64,000 nt of DNA from an uncultured Kiloniellaceae bacterium (GTDB lineage: Bacteria; Pseudomonadota; Alphaproteobacteria; Kiloniellales; Kiloniellaceae): the NCBI GenBank assembly GCA_947493695.1, contig CANLSF010000005.1, positions 248,001 to 312,000 of the forward strand, read 5' to 3'. Both the position numbers and the translations under genes were made by a program. Under the pieces are notes generated by a model. The model searched no databases, was not told the DNA's origin, and saw only the letters and a list, made by a program, of their open reading frames with translations. Shown one piece after another: positions 1 through 8,212 of this stretch (the stretch's first letter is position 1; each line of letters starts with the position of its first letter).

Positions 1-2
1 AC

Positions 3-380
3 CCGCTTTTCATCCTGGTCGTTCCAGCCTTTCATTCTCTGCAATATCTATTGGTTGTCTGGCGCTTTCAGCTCAATGCAGAACACGGCCAATCCGACGC
101 TCGGGATTATCCGAACAGCAAATGGCTCGGGCAATTGACTCCCAACAAAGCGACTATGCGTTTCACCCTGTTCCTCGCCATGGGTATCGTGCTCGGCTTT
201 ATGGCGTTTTGGGCCATTCCTTTCCTTGCTTCGGCACTGACCTCTTTCGACCCGCTTGTATTCGGCGTAACACCCTTCTTTTTCATCTGTTGGATCTTCG
301 TCAACGTCCATCACTATTGCCTGGATAACGTGATGTGGCGTCGCGAGAACCCGGACACAAAAAAATACCTCTTTTCGTAA
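3..380 (+). CDS. Integral membrane protein, C-terminal part (5' end outside window)
   Basis: The reading frame is open from the first bases of the window, so about 125 C-terminal residues are visible and the true start lies upstream. The in-frame TTG at 51 is internal and is not a convincing start. I see three hydrophobic stretches: one around HSLQYLLVVW, one around FLAMGIVLGF, and one around FFFICWIFVN. A HHYCLDNVMWR motif follows close to the C-terminus. The histidines next to membrane segments (HSLQYL, HHY) could be metal or cofactor ligands, but I do not recognise a named family. A 10-bp inverted repeat follows the stop. Confidence 0.6.
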   Translation, partial: PLFILVVPAFHSLQYLLVVWRFQLNAEHGQSDARDYPNSKWLGQLTPNKATMRFTLFLAMGIVLGFMAFWAIPFLASALTSFDPLVFGVTPFFFICWIFVNVHHYCLDNVMWRRENPDTKKYLFS

Positions 381-388
381 AGCCTTGA

Positions 389-435
389 CGCCCTTCAGCG
401 CGCACATAGCCTCAAGCGCGAAAAACTGAAGGGCG
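389..435. terminator. Compound inverted repeat after the membrane-protein gene
   Basis: The outer arms 389-398 (CGCCCTTCAG) and 426-435 pair perfectly over 10 bp. Inner arms 399-403 (CGCGC) and 416-420 also pair. No T-run follows, so this may be a rho-dependent or 3'-end hairpin of the first gene, or a structured leader far upstream of formate dehydrogenase. The conserved shape of the Moco riboswitch was not recognised. Confidence 0.35.
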
Positions 436-634
436 GTCCCTTACAGATCGCGCTTAAGAGAGGTTAACGAGACTCCGTAATATATTGATTTAAAATAACT
501 TATTTCGCTTAACACAACAGCTTTTCGACTGATCAGACTTGCCTATCACCTCATTCGGAAAAGCGATTTGCTTATTTTCCGCTGAAACCCGCAATATCGT
601 AGAAATGGGATCAGTTTAGCCCGGAGGAAAGCAA

Positions 635-3418
635 ATGACCGCGCCCGCAGCCGCTTCACAAGGCGTCACCTTTAATCTCAATGGCGAGGACGTCGTTGCT
701 CAGAACGGCGAAACCATCTGGCAGGTGGCTCAGCGCCAGGGCGTGGAGATTCCACACCTCTGCTACTCACCGGAACCAGGCTACCGGGAAGACGGCAACT
801 GCCGGGTCTGCATGGTCGAGATCGAGGGCGAGCGCACCCTAGCCGCCTCCTGTATCCGCACGCCAAGCGAAGGCATGAAGGTCAACACCACGAGCGACCG
901 TGCCAAGAAATCCCGTGAACTGGTGTTCGAGCTTTTGGTGGCCGACCAGCCAAAACGCGAGGTGGCCCACGATCCCGACTCAAAATTCTGGAACTGGGCA
1001 TCGGATATCGGTGTCACGGAAAGCCGCTTCCCTGCCCGTGAAGGCCACGCGCCGGATGTGACCCACACGGCCATGTCCGTGCACCTGGATGCCTGCATCA
1101 ACTGCGGTCTTTGCGTGCGCGCCTGTCGCGAGGTTCAAGTCAACGACGTGATCGGCATGGCCTACCGCGGCGGTCACGCCAAGGTCATCTTCGATTTTGA
1201 TACCGAGATGGGAGACAGCACCTGCGTGGCCTGCGGCGAGTGCGTTCAGGCCTGCCCGACCGGCGCGCTGATGGAATCCTCGCTGCTGAACGATCTGGGT
1301 GTGCGCACGGAATTCGAAGACCGTGATGTGGATACGCTATGCCCCTTCTGCGGCGTCGGCTGTCAGACCACTGCACACGTAAAAGACGACAAGATCATCT
1401 CGGTTGACGGACGCGACGGCCCGGCTAACGAGAACCGCCTCTGCGTCAAAGGCCGCTTCGGCTATGACTACATTGCCCATGAAGGCCGCCTGACAAAACC
1501 GCTGATCCGCCGGGACGACGCCCCCAAGGACTGGCAGGCCCAGATGCGTGACGGCGATTACAGCGCCGTCTTCCGGGAAGCGACCTGGGAAGAAGCACTT
1601 GAGCGTGCCACCAGCGGCCTCAAGGCGACCCGCGACGAACACGGTCCCTTCTCCATGGCCGGTTTCGGTTCGGCCAAGGGCTCCAACGAGGAAGCCTACC
1701 TCTTCCAGAAGCTGGTACGCACCGGGTTCGGCAGCAACAACGTCGATCACTGCACCAGGCTCTGTCATGCCTCCTCCGTGGCGGCGCTGATGGAAACCGT
1801 TGGTTCCGGCGCGGTCTCAGCCCCCTTCACCGCAATTGACGACGCCGAGTGCGCCATCGTCATCGGCGCACGGCCAGCCCAGAACCATCCGGTGGCAGCC
1901 ACTTATTTCAAGCGCGCGGCAAAACGCGGCACCAAGCTGATCATCATGGATCCGCGCGGTCAGAATCTATCGCGTTATGCCACTTACACCCTGCAGTTCA
2001 AGCCGGGCCGCGACGTGGCTCTGCTCAACGCCATGCTGCACACGATCATTGAGGAAGACCTCTATGACAAACAGTATGTCCAGGCCAATACCGAGGGCTT
2101 TGCGGACCTGCAGGAACGGGTAAAGGAATACTCGCCGGAGGCCATGGAAGAGGTCTGCGGCATCGAAGCCAAAACCATCCGCGAGGTTGCCCGCACCTAC
2201 GCAACGGCCCGGACCTCGCTCATCTTCTGGGGCATGGGCATTTCGCAGCATGTGCACGGCACGGATAACTCGCGCTGCCTGATCTCGCTGGCCCTGATCA
2301 CCGGTCAGGTCGGACGGCCCGGCGCAGGGTTGCACCCTCTACGCGGGCAGAACAACGTGCAAGGTGCGTCCGATGCCGGCCTGATCCCGATGTTCTATCC
2401 GGACTACCGCTCGGTTGAGAAGGACGAGATTCGCGAATCGATCGAATCCTTCTGGGGCAAGCCCATGGATCCGAAGCGCGGTCTGACCGTGGTCGAAACC
2501 ATCAACGCGATCCACGATGGTCAGGTCAAAGCGATGTACATCATGGGTGAAAATCCGGCGATGTCGGACCCTGATCAGAACCATGCCCGCCAGGCGCTGG
2601 CGATGCTGGATCATCTGGTGGTCCAGGACATCTTCATGACCGAGACCGCCTGGCACGCAGACGTGATCCTGCCCGCTTCGGCGCATGCCGAGAAAACCGG
2701 CACCTTCACCAACACCAATCGGCAGGTCCAGCTGGCCCGGCAGGTCGTTCCGCCTCCCGGGGAAGCCCGCCAGGACTGGTGGATCACACAAGCACTGGCA
2801 CAGGGCATCGGCCTTGAGTGGAGCTACCTGCATCCCAAGGATGTGTTCGCGGAGATGGCGCAGGTTATGCCTTCGCTAAACAACATCACCTGGGATCGCC
2901 TGGAAAACGAAGACGCAGTGACCTACCCCTGCGACGGGCCCGACGTTCCCGGCAACGAGATCATCTTCGTCAACGGCTTTCCGACCACCAGTGGCCGCGG
3001 CAAGATCGTCCCCGCCAACCTCATCCCGCCCGATGAGCTGCCGGATGACGATTACCCCATGGTGCTGACCACCGGACGCATGCTGGAACATTGGCACACC
3101 GGTGCCATGACCCGCCGGGCAACTGCGCTCGACATGCTGGAGCCGGAGGCGGTCGTAATGATCAATGCCCGCGATATCCTGCGCATGGGTGTGGAGCCTG
3201 GCGACTATGTTCAGGTGCAGACCCGACGCGGCACGATCCTTCTGCGGATCAGACAGGATGGAGACGTGCCCGAAGGTATGCTCTTTATCCCCTTCTGCTT
3301 TGCCGAAGCCGCGGCCAACGTCCTGACCAATCCGCAACTGGATCCCTTCGGGAAGATCCCCGAATTCAAATTCTGTGCAGCCCGGATCGCACCGGTACAG
3401 GCAGTAGCAGCCGAATAG
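635..3418 (+). CDS. fdhF: Formate dehydrogenase subunit alpha (Mo/W-bis-MGD, cysteine type)
   Basis: Oxidises formate to CO2 at a molybdopterin centre and passes electrons through Fe-S clusters. The 927 residues show a [2Fe-2S] ferredoxin domain (C43, C56, C59, C73), a two-cluster 4Fe-4S ferredoxin-like region (C154/157/160/164 and C197/200/203/207), then the molybdopterin oxidoreductase domain with its own cluster (C236, C239, C243, C270) and K272. The metal ligand is C377 followed by H378 (CTRLCH), so this is a cysteine enzyme, not a selenoprotein. The His-Cys3 cluster motif usual between the ferredoxin domain and the first 4Fe-4S domain is not seen; that segment reads VADQPKREVAHD. A strong GGAGGA ribosome site precedes the ATG. 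No beta or gamma (NAD-reducing) subunit gene lies beside it. fdhD, mobA and moaA are 6-10 kb downstream and supply its cofactor. Confidence 0.93.
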   Translation: MTAPAAASQGVTFNLNGEDVVAQNGETIWQVAQRQGVEIPHLCYSPEPGYREDGNCRVCMVEIEGERTLAASCIRTPSEGMKVNTTSDRAKKSRELVFELLVADQPKREVAHDPDSKFWNWASDIGVTESRFPAREGHAPDVTHTAMSVHLDACINCGLCVRACREVQVNDVIGMAYRGGHAKVIFDFDTEMGDSTCVACGECVQACPTGALMESSLLNDLGVRTEFEDRDVDTLCPFCGVGCQTTAHVKDDKIISVDGRDGPANENRLCVKGRFGYDYIAHEGRLTKPLIRRDDAPKDWQAQMRDGDYSAVFREATWEEALERATSGLKATRDEHGPFSMAGFGSAKGSNEEAYLFQKLVRTGFGSNNVDHCTRLCHASSVAALMETVGSGAVSAPFTAIDDAECAIVIGARPAQNHPVAATYFKRAAKRGTKLIIMDPRGQNLSRYATYTLQFKPGRDVALLNAMLHTIIEEDLYDKQYVQANTEGFADLQERVKEYSPEAMEEVCGIEAKTIREVARTYATARTSLIFWGMGISQHVHGTDNSRCLISLALITGQVGRPGAGLHPLRGQNNVQGASDAGLIPMFYPDYRSVEKDEIRESIESFWGKPMDPKRGLTVVETINAIHDGQVKAMYIMGENPAMSDPDQNHARQALAMLDHLVVQDIFMTETAWHADVILPASAHAEKTGTFTNTNRQVQLARQVVPPPGEARQDWWITQALAQGIGLEWSYLHPKDVFAEMAQVMPSLNNITWDRLENEDAVTYPCDGPDVPGNEIIFVNGFPTTSGRGKIVPANLIPPDELPDDDYPMVLTTGRMLEHWHTGAMTRRATALDMLEPEAVVMINARDILRMGVEPGDYVQVQTRRGTILLRIRQDGDVPEGMLFIPFCFAEAAANVLTNPQLDPFGKIPEFKFCAARIAPVQAVAAE

Positions 3419-3468
3419 CGAAGGGTCTCTGGCGGCCTGATTTGTCGTCAGCTCCGTTTGTTAACCAC

Positions 3469-3510
3469 AAAAGACCTCGGGAAACTGCAAAGCATTTCTT
3501 GAGGTCTTTT
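3469..3510 (+). terminator. Probable terminator of formate dehydrogenase
   Basis: A perfect 10-bp inverted repeat AAAAGACCTC / GAGGTCTTTT (3469-3478 and 3501-3510) with a 22-base loop lies 50 bases after the stop. The right arm ends in TTTT. The rest of the 301-base gap to the aldolase gene (3511-3719) shows nothing beyond an imperfect small hairpin near 3549-3567. Confidence 0.55.
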
Positions 3511-3719
3511 GCTGTAAAGAACAGTCGGTAACGTATTTAACCTGTAAGCATGCGAGAATCGCGTGCGTTGGGGCGATTGGTCGGATAAATTCCGGCCATC
3601 GCGCGACCTTGCCCGGCAAGGATCGTGCCCGAACATACAGAATCAATGTCTATCGGCCAGCCGTAAACCCGTCATTTCAGTCGGTTTAGCGCTTTGAGCC
3701 ACGATTATATGGGGTTGAG

Positions 3720-4811
3720 ATGTCAGCTGTAACGTCAACGAAAACAACCAGCCTGGAAGCAGGCGTGGTCACCGGATCCGACTATTTGACCCTGGTCAAA
3801 GCCTGCAAGGACGGCGGTTACGCCCTGCCTGCGGTCAATGTCGTCAATACGCACGGCTGTAATGCCGTGCTGGAAGCCGCCGCTGAAGCCGGTTCGGATG
3901 TCATCATCCAGCTTTCCGGCGGCGGGGCGCAGTTCTTTGCCGGCAAGGGTATCAAGGATAGTGCAGCAGCCAAGGTCCTGGGGGCCGTCTCCGCGGCCCG
4001 TCATGTCCACACAGTCGCAAAGGCCTACGGAGTCTGCGCGGTCCTGCATACCGATCACGCCAACCGCAAGCTGATCCCCTGGGTCGAAGGCATGATTACG
4101 GCCAGCGAAGAGGAGTTCGCCCGCACGGGACGCCCTCTCTTCTCCTCCCACATGCTTGACCTCTCGGAGGAGCCGATTGAGGAAAATCTGGCGGAATGCG
4201 TGCGCATCCTGAAACGCCTGACCCCAATCGACATGAGCCTGGAAATTGAACTGGGTGTGACCGGTGGCGAGGAGGACGGTGTCGGCCAGGACGTCGATCA
4301 GATCGACAACAGCAAACTCTACACCCAGCCTGAAGAAGTCATGAGGGCACATGAACTGCTGTCACCCATCGGCCATTTCTCCGTTGCGGCCGCCTTCGGG
4401 AATGTCCATGGGGTCTACAAACCCGGCAATGTCGTTCTGCGCCCCGAAATCCTCGCGCATTCGCAGGAATTGGCGCAGAAGACCCTCGGTGGTGCCGATA
4501 AGCACTTCGATTTCGTCTTCCATGGCGGCTCCGGCTCCGAGAAGGCCAAGATCACCGAAGCAGTGGGATACGGCGTCTTTAAAATGAATATCGACACCGA
4601 CACCCAGTTTGCATTTGCTGAAGCTGTGGGCGGATACGTTGAAGAGCATGTACGTGCCTTCAAGTACCAGATCGATCCGGACACGGATCAACCCTACAAG
4701 AAGCAATACGATCCGCGTGAATGGCTCCGCAAGGGCGAGACCGCAGTGGTTGAGCGCTTGAAGCAGGCGTTTGACGATCTCGGATCAACTGGAAAGTCAC
4801 TAGCCGGATAA
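3720..4811 (+). CDS. fbaA: Class II fructose-bisphosphate aldolase
   Basis: Reversibly cleaves fructose 1,6-bisphosphate to glyceraldehyde 3-phosphate and dihydroxyacetone phosphate in glycolysis and gluconeogenesis; cytosolic and zinc dependent. At 363 residues it matches the E. coli FbaA-like (class IIa) subgroup. Visible motifs are HTDH at 110-113 (catalytic Asp and first Zn ligand), the SSHMLD loop with the following EE, ELGVTGGEEDG (Zn and monovalent-cation region), AFGNVHGVY with a Zn histidine, and HGGSGS plus NIDTDTQ for phosphate binding. It is a single-gene unit closed by a strong terminator. The start ATG follows a GGGGTTGAG stretch. Confidence 0.95.
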   Translation: MSAVTSTKTTSLEAGVVTGSDYLTLVKACKDGGYALPAVNVVNTHGCNAVLEAAAEAGSDVIIQLSGGGAQFFAGKGIKDSAAAKVLGAVSAARHVHTVAKAYGVCAVLHTDHANRKLIPWVEGMITASEEEFARTGRPLFSSHMLDLSEEPIEENLAECVRILKRLTPIDMSLEIELGVTGGEEDGVGQDVDQIDNSKLYTQPEEVMRAHELLSPIGHFSVAAAFGNVHGVYKPGNVVLRPEILAHSQELAQKTLGGADKHFDFVFHGGSGSEKAKITEAVGYGVFKMNIDTDTQFAFAEAVGGYVEEHVRAFKYQIDPDTDQPYKKQYDPREWLRKGETAVVERLKQAFDDLGSTGKSLAG

Positions 4812-4841
4812 TTCCCTCAGACTTCAGGTCTTCCAAAAGAG

Positions 4842-4889
4842 GCCGGTTTGGACTTCTCGCACGAGGAGTTCCGAACCGGCTTTTTCTTT
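4842..4889 (+). terminator. Rho-independent terminator of fbaA
   Basis: Long stem GCCGGTT.GGA..CTCG / CGAG..TCC.AACCGGC with few mismatches (4842-4880), followed directly by TTTTTCTTT (4881-4889). Confidence 0.85.
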
Positions 4890-4993
4890 GCCTGAATTGA
4901 GAGTTCACCCCTAAGTATTTGAGCCATATCAAAGCCGCCGCCTGCGACTTCATTAAACTTAACTTCGATAACCACAGGGCAAAGCGAGTTGAT

Positions 4994-5254
4994 ATGTACG
5001 GAGAACACCACGACTTAAGGCATGACCTTCCGGAACATGAAGAAGCTATTCATGAGCTGAAAATTGAGAATAATCATTTCGTGAAACTCTTCGACGAGTA
5101 TCACGACGTGGATCGGGAAATTCGCCGTATCGAACAAGAGATCGAGGCGCGCAGTGACGCGGCAATGGAAGATCTGAAGAAAAAACGCATCCTCCTGAAG
5201 GATGAGCTGCTCGCAATGATTCGCGCCCATGAAACCTCCCCCACTGCCGGTTAA
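4994..5254 (+). CDS. YdcH family (DUF465) small protein
   Basis: An 86-residue acidic and basic helical protein: LPEHEEAIHELKIENNHF, then EYHDVDREIRRIEQ, then a KKKRILLKDEL segment. This heptad-rich layout matches the YdcH/DUF465 family, whose role is unknown. The frame stays open back to about 4919, but I chose the ATG at 4994 because the family starts just before this H-rich segment and its usual length is 70-90 residues. It is a lone gene between the fbaA terminator and a convergent GFA gene. Confidence 0.8.
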   Translation: MYGEHHDLRHDLPEHEEAIHELKIENNHFVKLFDEYHDVDREIRRIEQEIEARSDAAMEDLKKKRILLKDELLAMIRAHETSPTAG

Positions 5255-5277
5255 CGAGCCTTTGAAACAATAAACAA

Positions 5278-5298
5278 GGTGCCGTCGCCGGCGGCACC
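5278..5298. terminator. Shared hairpin between convergent genes
   Basis: Perfect 7-bp arms GGTGCCG (5278-5284) and CGGCACC (5292-5298) with a 7-base loop. On the minus strand it is followed by a T-rich TTGTTTATTGTTT, so it probably ends the GFA transcript and may serve the YdcH gene as well. Confidence 0.55.
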
Positions 5299-5720
5299 TA
5301 CTTCATCAGATCTTTCAATTCATCCTGGCTGACCACGGGAAGTCCGTCGGTGATCTGATAGTAATCGCTTTTGGCGTCCGCAAGGATATGACAGCTCATG
5401 GTCAGGCCCGTCGGCAAATCCAGTGTTCCGGCCATGATTGACAGACTTTCACTACCGTGCCGCCGCCAGAACAGGCTGCTGCCGCATTCCCTGCAAAACC
5501 CACGGCTCGCGATTTCCGACGAACGGTACCAGGCGAGGCCATCCTCACACTTCAAATTTAATTGGTCCCAACGCCCCTGAGTGGCTGCCACGTAATGACC
5601 TGATGTCTTTTGGCACTGTCTGCAGTGACAGCCGACCACCGGCCGCAACGGGCCGGTGATTTCATAGCTGACGGCACCACAAAGACAGCTGCCTGCATAG
5701 ACTTTCTCGTTTTCAATCAT
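5298..5720 (-). CDS. GFA family protein (Gfa/CENP-V zinc domain)
   Basis: 140 residues with the zinc pattern of the Gfa/CENP-V fold: C12 and C14 (CLC), C31/C33/C36 (CHCRQC), C76 and C79 (CREC). Founding members were reported to help glutathione react with formaldehyde, but most GFA proteins have no proven substrate, so a link to the nearby formate dehydrogenase is only a guess. The 33-base gap to the upstream oxygenase-like gene on the same strand suggests they are co-transcribed. Confidence 0.88.
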   Translation of the reverse strand: MIENEKVYAGSCLCGAVSYEITGPLRPVVGCHCRQCQKTSGHYVAATQGRWDQLNLKCEDGLAWYRSSEIASRGFCRECGSSLFWRRHGSESLSIMAGTLDLPTGLTMSCHILADAKSDYYQITDGLPVVSQDELKDLMK

Positions 5721-5753
5721 TTTCCCCCCTATTTTTCCTTGCGACTGAACGCA

Positions 5754-6560
5754 CTAGTCCTCCAACTCGAAGAACGCGAGTGTACGGATCTCGATTGATT
5801 TTCGAGGCGGCACGCTATCCGCAGAACGCGGAAGTTCAAAGGCCGTATGCGGGCTGAAGCGGGCCGTACCGTCGTTCGCTGAGTCAAAGCCCTTAATCAG
5901 CAGAACCTCTTCCGGCGTCATTTCCGGAAAGTGTAACCAGCGATGACCAGGGTTGTAGGCGACGCTGTAGATCTCCCCGATCCGATCGGGAAAGATCAGG
6001 TCCGTGGCCACAAGATCGTCCGGCGCCAGGCTGCGCGCATCGATCAGGGCAAGCGGTGACGTCTTCACGGGATTTTCTAGCGGGCGCCAGATATTGATCT
6101 GCGCGATCCGGCCCTCGAGCGCTTTCGCCGCCTTCGCCTCGCCCAGAAGATCGATCGTCCGTTGCGCAATGGATTTAGGCGTGTAGTCGTTGTGGACGTG
6201 CCGTGCCGGACCGCGAACGCCATCCTGCGGCGCGTCGACACGCGTCGTGTGATCAAAAGGAACCACCAGCGAAGCGCCCGTCGTTGATTTCACCAGATCG
6301 ATGATTTCATCGTAGTAGCGGCTCTCTACCTCACCGCTGTCGCCAAAGTTCGCGACCGCGGTCGGATGGCGGAGCAACGCGAAACCCTCAGCATTCAGCG
6401 AGGGTGCTTCGTTCAGGTCACGGGCATTGAAAATGGGTACGGATTGCGAAACGTAATCGGCGCTATGTGAAGGCGTATCGCCACTCTCACCGATATGAAT
6501 GGCAGGTCGCTCAGCGTTTCTCACTATGTAGCTTACCTTACCAATAACATTGTCTAGCAT
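5754..6560 (-). CDS. CmcJ/NvfI family oxygenase-like protein
   Basis: 268 residues. The C-terminal half holds the family pattern: HVHNDYT, INIWRPL, GHRWLHFPEMTPEEVLLIKGFDS, HTAFE and RKSIEIRTLAFF. HxD in HND plus the His of HTAFE would form a 2-His-1-carboxylate iron site as in NvfI-type Fe/2-oxoglutarate enzymes; the iron-binding role is inferred from family knowledge. The substrate is unknown. I chose the ATG at 6560, preceded by GGAG at good distance, over the GTG one codon upstream. It is divergent from the LysR gene, the usual arrangement for a LysR target. Confidence 0.8.
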   Translation of the reverse strand: MLDNVIGKVSYIVRNAERPAIHIGESGDTPSHSADYVSQSVPIFNARDLNEAPSLNAEGFALLRHPTAVANFGDSGEVESRYYDEIIDLVKSTTGASLVVPFDHTTRVDAPQDGVRGPARHVHNDYTPKSIAQRTIDLLGEAKAAKALEGRIAQINIWRPLENPVKTSPLALIDARSLAPDDLVATDLIFPDRIGEIYSVAYNPGHRWLHFPEMTPEEVLLIKGFDSANDGTARFSPHTAFELPRSADSVPPRKSIEIRTLAFFELED

Positions 6561-6683
6561 CACTCTTCTCCAGATCTCTTGTAAGGAGAGACTCGGAATG
6601 GCAGTATCATGCCACCTAAGCTCTCGAACAGGATCTAGAGATGTGTCGTCACGCAGGCATAGACAAACGAGATCTTCTTCTCA

Positions 6684-6706
6684 ATTAATTAGTTTTTCTA
6701 ATTAAT
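6684..6706. promoter_or_regulatory. Perfect 9-bp palindrome before the LysR gene
   Basis: ATTAATTAG (6684-6692), 5-base spacer TTTTT, CTAATTAAT (6698-6706). It ends 8 bases before the LysR start codon, inside the divergent intergenic region. Its shape fits a LysR-type autoregulatory operator that could also control the oxygenase-like gene. Confidence 0.55.
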
Positions 6707-6714
6707 ATGAAAAT

Positions 6715-7656
6715 ATGAAAAACCCTCTGCCGCCTCTTAACAGTTTACGTGCCTTCGAAGCTGCGGCGCGCCACCTCAGTTTTCGTCAGGCAGCTGACGA
6801 GCTGAATGTAACACCCGCCGCCGTCAGCCAGCAGATCAAGCAGTTGGAAGCGACCCTGGGGGTTCAACTCTTTATCCGGACCACGCGCGCCCTTGCCTTG
6901 AGCGAGGCCGCCCAGGCTGCACTCCCGGCGATCCGCAGCGGCTTCGACAGCCTGCACGATGGGGTACGGAGTCTGCAGGCGCATCACGACCCTGGCGTCC
7001 TCACGGTAAGTGTCAGCCCTTCCTTCGGAATGCGGTGGCTCTTGCCCAGGCTGGAGCGTTTCCGGGATACCCACCCCGACTATCAAGTGCGGATTGATGC
7101 CACCAACAGGCTCGCTGATTTCAGCAGAGGATCCGTGGATGTGGCGTTGCGTTACGGTAAGGGTGACTACGGAAGCTTGACCAGCGAGCTGCTGATCTCC
7201 GATATCGCCTTTCCGGTCTGCAACCCGCGCCTCGTCGCGCCCCCTCACAGGCTCAAGGAACCGGCGGATCTGAAAGATCAAGCCCTGCTGCATGTGGATT
7301 GGGTTATGGAGAGCGATTCCGCACCCACTTGGACGCGATGGCTCGAATTTGCGGGCATCACGGGCATCGACACGAGCCGCGGCATTCGCTTTTCGATGGA
7401 CGACATGGCTGTGAGTGCCGCGATCAGCGGCCTGGGCGTCGTGGTCGCGGCTCGCGCCTTTGTCGTCGCAGATCTGGCCGCCGGGCGTCTGATCAAGCCC
7501 TTCTCAAGCGATCTGGATATGCCGACCACGTTTCATCACTATGCGGTCTATCCGGCGCAAAAGGCCAGGCAACCTAAAGTAAAAGCTTTTCTCGAGTGGA
7601 TACGCGGAGAAGCCGCGCTGGATGATGCGCTCTACGAAACACTCAAAGGCGGGTAA
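6715..7656 (+). CDS. LysR family regulator (GcvA-like)
   Basis: 313 residues. The N-terminal winged HTH (about 5-65) reads PLNSLRAFEAAARHLSFRQAADELNVTPAAVSQQIKQLE, very like GcvA. The effector domain (about 90-295) has SPSFGMRWLLPRL and DVALRYGKG typical of the GcvA subgroup. GcvA of E. coli controls glycine cleavage; here the divergent partner is the CmcJ/NvfI-like gene, so that gene and itself are the likelier targets. The effector is unknown. A hairpin terminator follows. Confidence 0.92.
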   Translation: MKNPLPPLNSLRAFEAAARHLSFRQAADELNVTPAAVSQQIKQLEATLGVQLFIRTTRALALSEAAQAALPAIRSGFDSLHDGVRSLQAHHDPGVLTVSVSPSFGMRWLLPRLERFRDTHPDYQVRIDATNRLADFSRGSVDVALRYGKGDYGSLTSELLISDIAFPVCNPRLVAPPHRLKEPADLKDQALLHVDWVMESDSAPTWTRWLEFAGITGIDTSRGIRFSMDDMAVSAAISGLGVVVAARAFVVADLAAGRLIKPFSSDLDMPTTFHHYAVYPAQKARQPKVKAFLEWIRGEAALDDALYETLKGG

Positions 7657-7679
7657 TTCAGCGACAGAACGGAATCAAA

Positions 7680-7711
7680 AAACCGGCACGGATCAGATCC
7701 AGTGCCGGTTT
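7680..7711 (+). terminator. Terminator of the LysR gene
   Basis: Perfect 10-bp arms AAACCGGCAC (7680-7689) and GTGCCGGTTT (7702-7711) with a 12-base loop; the right arm ends in TTT followed by CTTCC. Confidence 0.75.
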
Positions 7712-7811
7712 CTTCCAAAATCCCCCCGCTGAGCGGGCTTCATTTTGTTTTCGTCAAGAGACGAAAGTCCTTCAGGCAGGTGCCTCGACGAGCGTCGATT
7801 GCCAGCCACCA

Positions 7812-7913
7812 TCAGGCAAATACAGTGACGATCAAACCCACAATGGCCAATGCGGCGACGTAGCCGAGGCCGGTGCGTGTGACGACACCCCCAAGATCTC
7901 CAGAAACGAACAT
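7812..7913 (-). CDS. Possible 33-residue membrane peptide
   Basis: A short ORF with a clear ribosome site (AAGAGGAT seven bases before the ATG). The peptide starts MFVSGDLGGVVTRTGLGY and then has a continuous hydrophobic helix of about 15 residues (VAALAIVGLIVTVFA) ending at the C-terminus. It lies 65 bases downstream of the DUF1127 gene on the same strand and may share its transcript. I know no family for it; good SD plus a coherent membrane segment are the only support. Confidence 0.5.
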   Translation of the reverse strand: MFVSGDLGGVVTRTGLGYVAALAIVGLIVTVFA

Positions 7914-7978
7914 GTCTATATCCTCTTGCCTCTAACGGCGCGCCACATCAGCAGCGCCGTTCTAACACTCAAGCGCTG

Positions 7979-8212
7979 TTAAGCGGCGTGAGCACCGGAA
8001 ATGGAAACCCGACGACCGACACGCGAAGCACCAGCAGGATAAGCTTCGTTTACGATCCGGGAGATGTCCGAACGCGAAATACCGATGTCGTTCAGGGCAC
8101 GGGCATCCATTGCTTCCATGTCACGACGAAGTTCGTTGCGCTTCTGCAGACGCCACAGTGGGTCGATTACATAGGCGTTGATCAGGCCGCGCAGGCCAAC
8201 ATTCTCACTCAT
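7979..8212 (-). CDS. DUF1127 domain protein
   Basis: 77 residues. The C-terminal half matches DUF1127: LWRLQKRNELRRDMEAMDARALNDIGISRSDISRIV, with the DIGISRSDI signature. In alphaproteobacteria small DUF1127 proteins have been tied to RNA turnover and to phosphate or stress responses; the function here is unproven. I chose the ATG at 8212 because GGAG lies nine bases upstream; the frame upstream of that is probably leader sequence. Confidence 0.88.
   Translation of the reverse strand: MSENVGLRGLINAYVIDPLWRLQKRNELRRDMEAMDARALNDIGISRSDISRIVNEAYPAGASRVGRRVSISGAHAA

Noticed and set aside
1724-1800. Selenocysteine in formate dehydrogenase
   Set aside because: The metal-ligand codon encodes cysteine in CTRLCH and the frame has no internal TGA.
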